Shown one piece after another: positions 36,192-49,811 of a stretch of 64,000 bases of DNA. The stretch is taken from positions 17,793,001 to 17,857,000 of the forward strand of contig NC_063263.1 of assembly GCF_019578655.1 (NCBI RefSeq), read 5' to 3'. Made by a program: the position numbers and the translations under genes. Source of the stretch: Ricinus communis (lineage: Eukaryota; Streptophyta; Magnoliopsida; Malpighiales; Euphorbiaceae). The notes below the pieces were generated by a model, which searched no databases, was not told the origin of the DNA, and saw only the letters and a program-made list of their open reading frames with translations. Within the stretch, counting starts at the first letter, position 1; the number at the start of each line of letters is the position of its first letter.

Positions 36192-37103
36192 TTAAGCCTT
36201 CTTTGGTGACTTGGTAGCCTTGGAGGGAGACTTGGTGGGTTCTTTGGTAGCTTTCTCAGTCTTTTTAGGCAAGAGAACAGGATTAATATTAGGCAAGACT
36301 CCTCCATGAGCAATGGTAACACCGGCTAGCAATTTTCCAAGCTCCTCGTCGTTTCTCACAGCAAGCAATACATGTCTTGGTATTATCCTGTTCTTCTTGT
36401 TGTCTCTTGCAGCATTCCCTGCCAATTCCAATACCTTCGCACAACCAACAGAAAGATCATATCAGAATCAGAAAAATTAGAATTTTAACTTAGCTAGCAA
36501 TGACACCCCCATTCCAACTCTATTAATACCATATCGTTTGATTCAACGTATCTGAATGTTACAATTAACAAATATAAACATTTTCTTCATTTTTCCCAGC
36601 AACCGAAGATCCGTTTCGAACCAAATTTCCCAAATCCAACACAGCATCATAATGATTATTAATAACCAACTGATAAATAAACAAAACAGCTAAATCTCTA
36701 GGTACCAAAAACTACACTAAAAATATGAGAAAACTAAACAAAATCTCAAGACCAATTGAAATAACATTTCATCGTTTTTCAGTAGCCAAACAGACATTTT
36801 AGACAAAATAAACAACTCGTCAGATAAAAACACTCATCAACAAAGACCCAGATGCCAAGACAATCAAGAAAGAGAAATGTGTATTTGACTTACTTCAGCA
36901 GCTAAATACTCAAGAACAGCAGCCATGTAAACAGGAGCACCAGTACCAACCCGCTGTGCATACCTTCCCTTCTTCAAGTACCGCCCAATTCTTCCAACTG
37001 GAAACTGAAGACCCGCTCTCACTGACCGAGTTACCGGTTTCTTTTTCGGACCTCCACCTTTCCTTCCTCCCGCACCCTTTTTCACTTTCCCTCCCGTCTC
37101 CAT
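36192..37103 (-). CDS. Histone H2A.W, copy B (150 aa, two exons)
   Basis: Exons on the minus strand are 37103-36894 and 36434-36192, joined at the same L-A-A-E|V-L-E-L position as copy A across a 459-nt intron. The protein is identical to copy A except Thr for Ser at residue 3 (METGGKVKK). It carries the same SPSK and SPKK tail motifs that place it in the H2A.W heterochromatin class. Exon 2 differs from copy A at only four or so bases. The intron is also alignable, with an insertion of about 110 bases near its donor-distal part. The promoter elements are conserved, so it is probably expressed. Confidence 0.95.
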
Positions 37104-37205
37104 TTCTCCAATAAGACCCGACCCGTTTACAATGCACAAAAAGAAATTCTGATATATATTAATCCTTGACAGCGCACAGCGGCGTAGAAATCGGGTTATG
37201 GCGGG

Positions 37206-37346
37206 TTTTATAATAGCGTTGTGTCTCTGGAATTGGGAGTGTCCGGGATGGGAAGTGTGGGAGTATGGAGACTGTTGGATCAGTGTCTAATCGATGGCTG
37301 TGGAATGTTTGGGGGGCTATCCGCGTCATTTTAATTGGACCAATAG
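37206..37346 (-). promoter_or_regulatory. H2A.W-B promoter: TATA, octamer-like and CCAAT elements
   Basis: The minus strand reads ATTGGTCCAATTAAAATGACGCGGATAG (from about 37345 to 37318, shown here by its parts ATTGGTCCAATT and ATGACGCGGATAG) and then TATTATAAAACC near 37217-37206. Order and spacing match copy A. Confidence 0.7.
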
Positions 37347-37439
37347 GAAGCGAGAATTTGCGTTCTAATACTTAGGAAAATATTTTCATCTGTATTTTTA
37401 AACTTTTCACTTCCCCGCCGTTAACTTTTGGTTTTATTT

Positions 37440-39310
37440 GGTGGGGGTTATATATTATATATTAATATCAAGCTATATTTTATTAGACATTTCTTTTTAA
37501 CAAAAATAAATATCGAACTCATCTTTTAATTTAAAATAATTGCATTGAGTTTCAATTCAACGTTTCCAAAAATCTACTCATAATAATAGATAAAATTATA
37601 AAATATAATCAGCTTAAATATACAATGTTGTATCCTTGCTAATTCAAAAAATATAAATATTTTATCATTTCAGTTGTTACAAATAAATTAAAATAATAAT
37701 ATAAATAGTTATTAAATTTTATATTTATTTTTATTTAAATCATAAAATTTTAATTTATTTCATATCAATCATTCAATTTTAATATTAATGATAAGTTAGT
37801 CACATTTCTAATAAGAAATTGACATGTCGTATTTTTTTTCTTAATTATTTTTTTATTAGTTTTTTTTAGTACATGTAATTTTTTTAGTTATAAAATTTAA
37901 ATTAAATGATTAAAATGTAAAAAATTAAAATTATAACTAAAATAAAATTAAATGTAAAATTTAATAATTATTTCTATTATTATACCTAAATGAGTTATTT
38001 TATTTGATGATGTAGAAATGGGAGTGGAAAAGGATAGTTATAAGAAATCATGGTACAAAATAAGACTAATTGATTTTTTATTTTTTAAATATAAAATTAA
38101 TTATTAGTTTCACTTTTTATTTGATTTTAATAAATTAACTATAAATTTTTATGCACATTTGTATATATATGACACATGCTGAGCATATTCATGGCATGGT
38201 ATAAGAGCAGAACCCATTTTATGATACCTGCTGACTGAATTGAGGCGCTCACCGTTGCCACAATGTTTTCTCCGGTTGTAGTAATATGTCGCCAGCCTCC
38301 CGAATTCAAGCTTCGTCCTCGGTGTATGGCCCACCTTTCTACTTTGCATGGGCTATTTACTGTATGGACGAATTAAATAAAATTGTATTGTGTTGAATCT
38401 GAAATTCCCCATATGTTTATTACAGTTAAATTAAGATTAAATAATTTATTGCTAGATGGGCTGGACGTTGTGCCTCCCCTGGGTTATGTTGTAATATAAT
38501 GATATTATTTTATTGGATTGAGGATTATGTTTAATCTAAAATTAGAAATGGATGGGCTTTGATAGTTGAGACTTTTTTCAAATCATAGTGTCCACCATGA
38601 CCTTGAAATTTGGGTCAGGACACCGTCAAAATCCATAAAGCAAAATGTGAAACAAAGTTATAATCTTAAAAAGAAATTATGAACAAATTTAAATAGAAGA
38701 AATAAGAATTTCGGGGGTGTGACCACCACCACCACAATTCGATCAGAATGACCACCATGCATTTAATAAAAAAGATGTTGCGGAGATTACAAAAAATAGA
38801 GAGAGAGAAAGTGAAAGGATTATTCAATATGAAGCTTTAATTATAATTATATAGATATTTTATTAATAAGAAGATCGACGATTAGAATTTATGAGGTGAT
38901 AAAACGTATTTGATGGTGGTTCAAAGTGAAAGGCGGTGGCGAGCATCCCATTGGATTAAAATTCTAATGTTCATTAAATATTTTCGACCATAAACCATAC
39001 AAAGTTTCTTTGTGAAATTCTGATTTATAATAATTTTTTTATTTTAAAAGAAAAAAAAATATGAACAATTATTTTATAATGAGTAGTCTTTATTTGAAGC
39101 TTCCATTGTTTTATTTAGCTTTAGCTCAAACGTAAAGACAATATGATAAGATAGCTTCTTATACTCGCACAGTTGCTCAATGTATTTGAATTTCTTCAAA
39201 TAGATTATTAAGAAGTGAGAGAGGGGAGGGGGATTTTTTTTTTATCTTTATCATCTTTTAGGCTTCTTGCAAAATTTACTGTCACCAGTATAAAAGTAAA
39301 AATTATAATA
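37440..39310. other. Intergenic, AT-rich with a possible retroelement scrap
   Basis: Mostly low-complexity AT. At about 38193-38215 the words GGTATAAGAGCAGAACCC resemble a decayed copia/gypsy primer-binding site, followed by a less AT-rich patch to 38350. This is too short and degraded to call an element. The minus-strand frame 38149-38349 lies in this patch and is not recognised. Confidence 0.35.
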
Positions 39311-39319
39311 ACGAAGGCA

Positions 39320-40425
39320 AATTATATAACTAGCCCTCCTAAATTTGTTCACTTTTTGTAATTGACCTCATAAATTCAACTTTAGTTTAATTGGACCTCT
39401 TAATTCTATAAATGTTAATTTTAAATCCCTCACTACCAGCATTTACACGTTAGCTTATAAATTTTGTCAAAAGCGCATTAAACATATTATTATATTATTA
39501 ATAACCAATAAAATTAATAAATTTTGATTAAAAAAAGAAAATCAAATTGAATAACAATAAAGGACAATTCTAATTGAATCAATCCTAAATAATTGAAACT
39601 CTTAAAAGCAGTCAGAGAGCAACTCGAAACTCTACATTTGAAAGAAATTTTCATTTTATTGTTGTCATTGCTGCTTGTGGGTATTATATGGGTCCTACCA
39701 TGGAAACGATGATGAAAAAAAGGTATCGGTATTGGTTGCTTCAATAATTACTTGTCCGACGTATTACAAAAATTATCTAACGATTTCATCGTCTGATTTA
39801 TGACCAAACTCTTGGGTTAATTAGAAAATATTGGCGGCGCATGGCAAGTATTTAGATCCTTCAATCGCAACCCTCTACTTTGATGCAACGATGTTTGGTG
39901 GAGGATTGCATTTTTTGGTAACATGGCATAGCATAAGTGTTGATATTAACATATGCATTTGCATAAGCATCACAACTATACCATGCGCTCGAAGAAGGTG
40001 GTTAGGATTGGGTCCAAATAGTGGGTTCTTCTTTAAAGGCCATGATTTTTTCATCAATTGTCGAAACTTTGGTTATTTATGTTGTTATTCGTTATGTTTT
40101 CATCCAAAAATACTGTTGTTGTTTGAGTTAATATTTTTAAGATAATAAATACCTCTTTTATCATCATTAATGTCAATTTCATGCTCTTTCATCATTATTT
40201 GGATTTTGATTTCCATTTTTTATTGTTTGATATTTCATAATTATAATACTTTAGTAATTAACTTAACAACATTTATAAAAATATTAATTTTTTTATTTCT
40301 TCCATCTGTGAAGGGTTTAAAAGACATGACTTATGAAGTCGACAGTTTCCATTAAACTAAAGTTGAGTTTATAAGGTTAATTGTAAAAACTTTAGAAGTT
40401 TAGGAGCCAATAACTAATTGTTGAT
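39320..40425. mobile_element. 1.1-kb element with ~80-bp inverted ends
   Basis: The left end (AACTAGCCCTCCTAAATTTG, then TTGTAATTGACCTCATAAA and TCAACTTTAGTTTAATTGGA) is an imperfect inverted match to the right end (AAACTAAAGTTGAGTTTATA at about 40355, AGGAGCCAATAACTAATT at about 40402). The interior has overlapping chance frames (39831-40145 and others) with no recognisable domain. It is probably a non-autonomous MULE-like or similar DNA element. Confidence 0.5.
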
Positions 40426-40429
40426 TATG

Positions 40430-41760
40430 CCATTGTACCGTAAGTTACTGCATTATCTTGTTAAGCTTACTAAAATTATTGCACAACACGACATGATTTG
40501 AATTCCTAAAGCTTAACACGTGGGTGGAGAAGATTAAAGATAATATTTTTTTAATGTGTTAATGAGATGCATCTTTTGCCATACTAGCTGGTTGCTAACG
40601 TCTGTTAATTTCTTATTGGATATGGAGCTTGCAGAAGAATTTTAAAATTATATTTAAACACGCTAAAATATGGAGGAATAAATGTGCACCTTAGATCAAA
40701 TGTTAGGGGCAAAAATACACATTCTTCCTTGAAAGATGGTAAAAAATTCATCGCAAAGCTAGAAAACAAAAGAGGAAATTATAGAATACACGCTTTTTCT
40801 TTCATTCTTCACATTTCTTACATTTTTTTTGTAGTTTTACCTTTCCTTTTCATTTTTTATGTATAAAGAACATTTCGAAGCTTTGGATCAGAGTTGTTCT
40901 TATTAGTTCTATAGCTTTTAGATTAGAAAGCCATTTTCGGTGTTTGATCGTCCAAAGAAAGTTTAAAGATGGTTGTGTGGTCATGACAATGGAGATAGAA
41001 GCTATATCTCTCCTCGAGACGTCAAAATCGAAAAAATTCTGATGAAATTGGTGACGTCGTAGTGCATGGGATGAAAAGTAGTTGATTTGGCCGGAGAAGA
41101 AAGAAAATGGAAAAGAATAACTAGGTAGAAACAGAAAATGATGTGGATAGAAGAGAAAGATAGAGAAACTTGTATTGACATTTTGCTTCGATTAAATTTC
41201 AGATAGGTCCCCCTTATAATATTATTGCTACAGTAATAATATTTTGTTTATTAATGCACTCTAGTATGCTTATATGTTATTAATTAAATTAATTCAAGAT
41301 AAAATTAAAATAAAATTTAAAATAAAATAAAATAAAACAATTTTAAAAAATATAGCTATTAAATATAAACTGATATGTTTAAACATGTCTTAAAATTCTT
41401 AATAGTTCAGAAAATATTAATAAATTACTAAAATATTGTTGGAAACATAGTATTTAAATAACATAAAAAATATTGATAAATAAGATAGGTAGGGTTTCTA
41501 TTTGGTTAAATAGATATTGTCTTTAATTTTTATTTATTTTCAGTTATTTATTTTTTTTATAAGTGAATGATTTTGTTGATTTTTTAGTGGATCTTTTTAG
41601 TTGTTCATGTGATGATTTATTTTAAGATTTATTATTTTTAAAATATTTTATTTGAACGGTTGTAAATCTGATTTTTTTTAAACTATATTCTTACAAAAAA
41701 AATTTGAACGAAAATGTAAATAATATTATTAAGAATAGTAATTTTTTTAAAGAACCCAAA
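40430..41760. other. Intergenic region
   Basis: AT-rich with a less AT-rich patch at 40860-41170. The frame at 40684-40866 is not recognised. No transposon termini established. Confidence 0.4.
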
Positions 41761-41779
41761 ACAAAATTGTAGAGGCCCG

Positions 41780-42323
41780 GTCCAGCCAATTTAGCTCACA
41801 GCAAGCTTAGTCATGTTTGGAGGCTAGATTAGCTACACGGTTCTCGCCCAAACACCCACCCACCTCTGTGTAACAGGCCAAAAGTCAGGTCTCATGATTG
41901 CGTGCGTTGAGTTGGTTCAAAATTCCAGTCGAAAACCGACCAAGAAAGCAATGTAGCAGAAGAAAGGGGTAAAACTGACATTTTAGAATCTTCACCACGC
42001 GGCAAATTATGATTGGACGAACATACTTTGTCCCTGTTGTCACGCATGGGCACCATCATGATATTTAGAGGAGTAGTGGAGCCAGCCACCAAAAAAATTC
42101 CTTTGAATTTCTATTGAAAAAAATTTAAAATTGAAAAAAAGAGAGTCTGTTTTCCATTATTCAAGTCTCTATTAGAAGGAGTAAAGAAAAAGCTTGAATA
42201 ATATCAATCTCTCTCCCCTCTCTCTATCTGTAGTTATATATAGATACTGCTTATACAAATATCTCAAGTTTCTTTTATTTTTTTTTTTCCCTTTTCTTGG
42301 GTAGCTTCTTGATCTTTATAACT
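41780..42323 (+). promoter_or_regulatory. Promoter and 5' leader of the ADF gene
   Basis: 41780-42090 is markedly less AT-rich than its surroundings and has no convincing gene. A TATA box GTTATATATAGATAC lies at 42233-42247, about 80 bases before the ATG, followed by a pyrimidine-rich leader. A diverged inverted counterpart of part of this region (TAAAATGTCA..TTTTACCCCTT and GTGGGTGGG) is seen near 54615-54720. Confidence 0.55.
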
Positions 42324-43859
42324 ATGGTTAGTCTCTGTTTCACTCTTCAATTTTTTTTTTTTCACAGTTCAATTTCGTGGCTTTTGATCTGTGATTATAG
42401 ACACTGTTCCTTTTGTCCCAATTAGTTTAATGGTAGATCTATAATTTTATGTCGATTTTGATATTTTATGAGTAACTGGATTTGATTTTTGGTTTGTGGG
42501 TTTTTCATTTTTCTGTTTATGATCTTATTCATTTACTCGATTTTGATTGTTGATTAACTTAGTCATCTTTAATTCCTAATATTCTGTCTGCTGTAGTTGA
42601 GGAAATTGACAATGTCAATTTTGAAAAAAAAAATAATAATTAAATGAACTTTAGGTTTAGTTGATCGAGTGCATAGGGTGGTTAAATTAGTCCATTTGAT
42701 ATTTAGAAATGGAGTGCAGATCCAAATCAGATCTGCATTTCGTAGATTTACACTGTTGATGGATATCGTTTGGCATTATTTGCATCTTTTGACTAAAGGG
42801 TTTTACTTTTTGTTGCAATTTCTTTTCCTTTGATCATTTTCAACTTTAAAAATTTTGTATAGATCATGATCGTTATGAGGTGGCTTAGATGTTTGAATTT
42901 AGTTGATTATGTTTTATTTACGTGAGAGAATTGGTTATTCGTGTTGGATTACATTTTTACTCTGTTTTATGTGGACTTGTACGATCTGCCGATTTTAGTG
43001 TGTGTTAGTTTCTGTATTTTAACAAGGTGGCTTTATTCCAAATTAGTTTTATGCATCCCAGCTTTCTTAGAGACCAGTGGCCTAATTACTTCTCACTAAG
43101 GTTTTGAGAGTATGTATTGATCCACAAAGGGCCTAATTAGTTCATCAATTTCTGTGCACACTATCATGATGTTTTGAGATGTATAAAATTCTGATCCATC
43201 GAATTGTAGGCATTGGACATAAGCGGGTCAATGTAGTTCAAATATACATCTTGGAATATGGTATTGAGCAAGTAAGCAGTAAGAAGCCATAATATGATTG
43301 ATGAAATCTTTCATTTACTTAACATTTTTCTCTTTCTGTATAGGCTAATGCTGCATCTGGAATGGCTGTGCACGACGACTGCAAGCTAAGGTTCTTGGAG
43401 CTGAAGGCAAAAAGAACTTATCGCTTCATTGTTTTTAAGATCGAGGAGAAGCAAAAGCAGGTTATTGTGGAAAAGGTTGGTGAGCCAGCCCAAAGCTACG
43501 AAGATTTTACTGCAAGCCTTCCTGCTGATGAGTGTCGATACGCGGTTTATGATTTCGACTTCGTGACTGCAGAGAATTGTCAAAAGAGCAGGATTTTCTT
43601 TATTGCATGGTAATAACATATATTAAAAATAGTTTAGTTGTGTGTTTGTGGTTATTTGCATGGCATTTTTTTAAAACTTTGGTTTTCTGTTATTTACTAT
43701 ACACAAAGGTCTCCCGACACATCAAGGGTGAGAAGCAAGATGATCTATGCAAGTTCTAAGGACAGGTTCAAGAGAGAATTAGATGGTATCCAGATAGAGT
43801 TGCAGGCAACTGATCCTACTGAGATGGGTCTTGATGTCTTTAGAAGCCGTGCCAACTGA
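42324..43859 (+). CDS. ADF: Actin-depolymerizing factor (139 aa, three exons)
   Basis: An ADF/cofilin protein that binds and severs actin filaments in the cytosol and nucleus. Exon 1 is only the ATG (42324-42326), as in all typical plant ADF genes. Exon 2 is 43344-43609 and exon 3 43709-43859; the total is 420 nt and 139 residues, the usual length. The N-terminus [18 protein letters not shown] includes Ser6, the regulatory phosphorylation site. The long actin-binding helix region [21 protein letters not shown] is in exon 3. The sequence resembles subclass I (constitutive, ADF1-4-like) members. Intron 1 is 1017 nt; long first introns in this subclass often enhance expression. Intact. Confidence 0.95.
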
Positions 43860-45540
43860 ATACAAGGCTCCTAAATTTCACAATGGAGAGTTTCGTATCC
43901 ACTCTACTCTTAAATGCAAAATGTTTGTAGTTCATGGGCTGTGAACCTGACTGAATTATGATGTTGGTTTGTGGTTTGAGTTTCAACTTATAGTCTTCTT
44001 CTTGAACAGGTCTGATGATTTTGATTATATTGTTACAATTTGTTATGTACTGAACTTATGCAAGGTGTGTGTTCTTTATAGTTATGTTCACAATATGTGA
44101 TGTATCGGAATCTGATGGTAGGAGCAAACTGGGATTTGTAGTTTGGAATATGAAAATGGATGTTTTTACTCTTCTCTGAACTTATATTGTAGAGTCTTAT
44201 TTGATTAAATATTCATAAGCAATTTAATTAGAAGTATATTAAATAGTTTTTGATGATTAGGAACATTCATGATTTTATAGGTGCTAAAAAGAGAAGCTTA
44301 TATAATTTATAATTGTATTTGGTTAAATATTATACTAATAATACATTCATGATTATACTGGTTGCTAAGTAGTAAATACAATGAATCGTGTATATTCTGT
44401 GCTCTGATTTGATTACATGTTTAATTATCAATATATGTATTTACGGACCAAGTGATTTTAGTAGAACTAAGTTTAATTTACGGACTTAATGTGTACATGG
44501 GCCTACAGTAATACCTGATTGATTATTGATCCAGGTCATGGTGCTGGTAAGGGCCATTACCTTTGTGTGGGTATTCGCCTAGTTATCACATTTGATCCTA
44601 ACAAACTAAACGATTCATTTTTGAAGAAATTTCTCTATGTACCCTTTTCTCTAACAATTACAAAAATACCTTTCTTTTAAAAAAAAAATACCTCCTTTTG
44701 TTTTTAAGGGTACCCATTTTTCACTTTTTTATTTTTTCGTTTTTCAAAATTAATTTTATATATTTTATAAATATTTAATGTATATTATATTTTAATAAAT
44801 ATATATTGTTTGATGTTAAATATTTGAGTTGAATTTTGTTTCATTTTAAAAAGTTTCAGATATTCAAAATATATTATTATCAGTAAATATATACCTTTTG
44901 TTGTTTTTTTTTTTTTTTAAGTTTGTATTTTATTGCATTTGGTCAAGGTTTTTCAGATACCCAATGTACCCTTAATGTATACTATTTTTCGTTAAATATA
45001 TATCTTTTACTGTTATTTACATCAAAAGTATACTAGATATATATATATATTTTAATATATATTACCCATATACTTTTGTTACCTTATAATAATTTATCTA
45101 ATTTCGGATAATGATATTTTCAACACGTCTTTAAATCTTTAAATTAGAAAAATATATAATAGAATTTTTTTTTATTGTTAATACCATAAAATCTAACAAA
45201 ATGCAATAATATTTTACAAAATCTAATGTGTTTTAAATTCATTATCTATTAAAAATATATTTTACATATATATTTCTTCTTCAAAATATACCTATTGAAC
45301 ATATATACTTCTTTTTCAAAATATACCTAACATATATCTTTTCATTTAAAAAAACTAAATTGGATATTTTTATAAATAAATTTTATTTTACGATATTTTT
45401 CTAAATAAAATTCTATTTTTAAATATTTTTATTGTCAAGAATTTTTACATGTATTTTTTTTTAATTATTTTATGGCATTTGTGAACACATTCCTTTGTTT
45501 CTCATGAATCAAATGACTACTAAGTTTCTATCTTACTTGG
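43860..45540. other. ADF 3' region and AT-rich intergenic
   Basis: The 3'UTR runs to roughly 44150. The rest is AT-rich, with poly-T (44905), TA repeats (45036) and repeated CTTTTTCAAAATATACCT words at 45280-45330. No gene. Confidence 0.5.
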
Positions 45541-45544
45541 GCTT

Positions 45545-45970
45545 TCTAGTCCTTAATAAGGTTGTAAACAAATCAAATGTTTTGTGAGCTATCCAGAGTT
45601 CGGATCGATAAAAAGCTTGTTCAATGTCGTTCATTAACTTAATTAAGTCGAGCACGTATTATGAGTTATTTATAGTTCAAATTGATATAAAGCTCGTTTA
45701 ATGTCATTTATTAATTTAATTGAGTCGAACTTGAGTTGAACTTCGAACTTAATAACTTTATTAAGTCAAACTTAAATTTGACAGAGTTTCATTTATTAGC
45801 TTCGAATATACTCGTTTATTGTTCTCGAACAGATTTGCGAACATGCTCGTGAACTCAAGTTTAATCTAATTTGTTTATAAAGCTCGTAGACATAATCATT
45901 TATAAAACTTGTAAGCGGGTTCATTTTTTAAGCTCGATAGTAGACTTGTTTATTGATTGGATCTTATTTT
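45545..45970. mobile_element. GAGCTCG-rich repeat element, second copy (inverted, partial)
   Basis: Begins GTGAGCTATCCAGAGTTCGGATCGATAAAAA, the inverted counterpart of 2019-2056 in the first copy, and continues with AAGCTCGTTT, GAGTCGAACTTGAG and TTGCGAACATGCTCG words. The match fades after about 45960. Only one side of the element is recognisable. Confidence 0.5.
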
Positions 45971-46718
45971 TTGAATTACTTTTTTTAAAATTTAAAATTA
46001 AGAAAGCCTTATGATTAGTATAATTAGGGTTTGTTGATTTAATTTTTTATTAATTAAATATAACTTACTAGAAAAAAATAATAAATTATAGTGGTAATAG
46101 AATAAAATATATATAAAATAAGACTTTGAAATATTATAACTAAAAAAATTACAACAAATAATGAGGTTGAATAAATATTAAAATTTAGAAACGATCACCA
46201 TTTGATAGTTCAATTTTATTAAGAGTTTTAACATTACTTATATTAAAACTTATATATTAAATATTGGATAACTATTGTAGTCACTCAATCATATATGATA
46301 TGATTCTCTATTACGTATTGTTTGAATTGCTTGATTTTAGTCACTTGCAACGCTGAATTATTATTGTGTTTTTTAAGGATGCAGTTACTAGAGATATTAT
46401 TATAAAATATTATAAATAAAAAAATTATAACACATAATTAAATTAAAATTTAGAATTTAGAAAAGAATTTAGTCACCACTTAAAAAACATGTTTTAAGAT
46501 TCTACTTTAAAGTAAAAAGTTTAGATAAATATTTTACAGTATTAAATTAAAATTTTTATAATCTAAAATTATAATCAAAATCTATTAATAGATTAATTTA
46601 TTAATAAATATAATAGTAAAAATATAATTAAAAAATAATTTTTTAGAATTAGAATTATTATTTAATCATAAATGTGATTTATTAATTAATAAATTAATAA
46701 AAAAATATTTATAGAGAT
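45971..46718. other. AT-rich intergenic
   Basis: No feature recognised before the plastid-derived block. Confidence 0.45.
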
Positions 46719-46781
46719 TCACGGTTTGCCAAAAGTAACGTTTGTGGTTTGAATAAAAGAGTCCATAATGTCACAGCCCGC

Positions 46782-46943
46782 CTCTTCATTACTTAAAATA
46801 GAATAACCACTTAGAATAACGAAACAAATTATATTTGTCGAGAAGTGCAAAATCGTATGGATATAATCCTCATTGTTCATCTTGATCAATTGGATTATTT
46901 CTTTGTGAATTCCGATACAAAACTTTTGTAAATGTTTTTCCGA
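46782..46943 (-). pseudogene. cemA: cemA fragment (plastid envelope membrane protein)
   Basis: About 54 codons of the middle of plastid cemA ([42 protein letters not shown]). It is fused in frame behind the first 33 codons of atpE. Sequence further left (46719-46781) continues the open frame but is not recognised as cemA. Confidence 0.8.
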
Positions 46944-47042
46944 TATGCCAATTTGTCCACTATTAGTAGATAAAATGATTTCTTTCACTTCTGAATCCCA
47001 AACAATTCGATTTGGGGTCAGTACACAAAGATTTAAGGTCAT
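46944..47042 (-). pseudogene. atpE: atpE 5' fragment (plastid ATP synthase epsilon)
   Basis: The first 33 codons of plastid atpE ([17 protein letters not shown]), cut off after Q-I-G-I. The ATG overlaps the atpB stop as ATGA, as in chloroplasts. The remaining ~100 codons are missing. Confidence 0.9.
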
Positions 47043-47618
47043 TTCTTCAAGTTATTCTCCATTTCTAAATTCGTAGCCTTTGCAGTAGCTTCATCAATAT
47101 TACCTACCAAATAAAAGGCCTGCTCAGGTAGACTATCTAATTCTCCAGAAAGGATCAATTTAAATCCTCTAATAGTATCTGCTAAACCGACATATTTTTC
47201 CGGAGAACCCGTAAATACTTCTGCTATAAAAAAGGGTTGTGATAAGAAACGCTCAATTTTTTGTACTCTTGCTACAGTTAAGCGATCCTCTTCGGATGAT
47301 TCGTCTAACCCAAGGATAGCTATAATGTCTTGAAGTTCTTTGTAACGTTGTAAAGTTTGCTTAACTCTTTGCGCAGTTTCATAATGTTCCTTACCAACGA
47401 TTTGAGGTTGGAGCATAGTTGACGTTAAATCTAAAGGATCTATTGCTAGATAGATACCTTTAGCACCTAATCCTCTTGATAGTACAGTAGTAGCATCTAA
47501 ATGTGCAAATGTCGTGGCAGGAGCAGAGTCAGTCAAATCGTCCGCAGGTACATAAGCTGCTTGAATAGAAGTTATGGACCCTTCTTTTGTAAAAGTAATT
47601 CGTTCTTGTAAAGAATCC
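47039..47618 (-). pseudogene. atpB: atpB 3' fragment (plastid ATP synthase beta, C-terminal part)
   Basis: About 192 C-terminal codons of plastid atpB, in frame from S-L-Q-E-R-I-T through [18 protein letters not shown] to E-M-E-N-N-L-K-K and the TGA shared with atpE. The catalytic N-terminal two thirds (P-loop) are absent. Several Gly codons have become Glu or Lys codons, consistent with G-to-A decay. Confidence 0.93.
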
Positions 47619-47866
47619 TTTTTTTTTTCTGAAATTCTTTTTTTTTTCGATTGAAAATAAAAGATATAAAAGATAAAGCTTTTATTTTTATGTCTTTTTA
47701 TTTTTGTAGTTTTATTTTACTCTTGTATTTGTATCTTATAAAATCTTTTAAGAGAGACAAAATTAAAATTTAAATGCTAGAAATTGAAACCCTTCTACTT
47801 ATAATATTTAATTACTTCTAATATTTAATTGAATATTTATTTTTAAATAGAGTTATAGGATTAGGG
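47619..47866 (+). other. AT-rich spacer before trnH
   Basis: Poly-T and AAAAGATAAAGC / TTTTATTTTT-type words suggest the plastid psbA-trnH spacer, which is the expected 5' neighbour of trnH. The match is by eye and weak. Confidence 0.35.
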
Positions 47867-47943
47867 GTGGATGTAGCCAAGTGGATCAAGGCAGTGGATT
47901 GTGAATCCACCATAGGCGCGGGTTCAATTCCCGTCATTCGCCC
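47867..47943 (+). tRNA. trnH-GUG: trnH-GUG (His), plastid-derived, degenerate
   Basis: Recognisable plastid tRNA-His: the D-arm AGCCAAGTGGATCAAGG, an anticodon stem-loop with GTG in TGGATTGTGAATCCA, and the T-arm GCGGGTTCAATTCCCGT. The acceptor is changed (GTGGATG / CATTCGC) but still pairs with wobble. Two extra bases (AG) sit in the variable region. Embedded in the NUPT and probably not a functional nuclear tRNA. Confidence 0.85.
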
Positions 47944-48236
47944 ATAGTCATAAATTTTTTTTTTAATTTCATAAATAAAGTAATAATTTTAATGAACGAG
48001 AAAAGTCAGAAAAAAATTTAAATTGTAAAATGAAACTAATAAATATACATATCTTTAATTTTAAATTACTATTACTCTAAATCTAAATTAAAAAATGTTA
48101 TTCACTATTCAAATATCTATATTTTCCTTTTCAATTTAAATGAAACTTTTCAAATGAAAGAAAATTTTCAATTAAATTAAAATTTTCTTTTTTTTTTCTT
48201 AATTATTTTTTTATTTATATTTAATATTAATTTTAT
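47944..48236. other. AT-rich spacer inside the NUPT
   Basis: No coding sequence recognised. It may contain the trnH 3' flank and the junction to psbB. Confidence 0.4.
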
Positions 48237-49493
<1,257 letters not shown>

Positions 49494-49672
49494 GTAGTCT
49501 GATACAATATTTGATATCTCTTACTTTTCGCCTCTATTCTATTTTATTTTTGTAATTTGACACAAGGTACTAGAGATATCTGAATTTGAATTGCCGTCCT
49601 TTCTTTGAATCTTATTCTTTTTTAATCCGGGAGACGATTTCAAATAAATAGGTATGGAAGCTATAATTGTAA

Positions 49673-49795
<123 letters not shown>

Positions 49796-49811
49796 TTTTT
49801 CGTTATCTTAA

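Noticed and set aside
39831..40145. 104-codon plus frame as a gene
   Set aside because: No domain, overlaps another frame on the opposite strand, and lies inside an inverted-repeat element.
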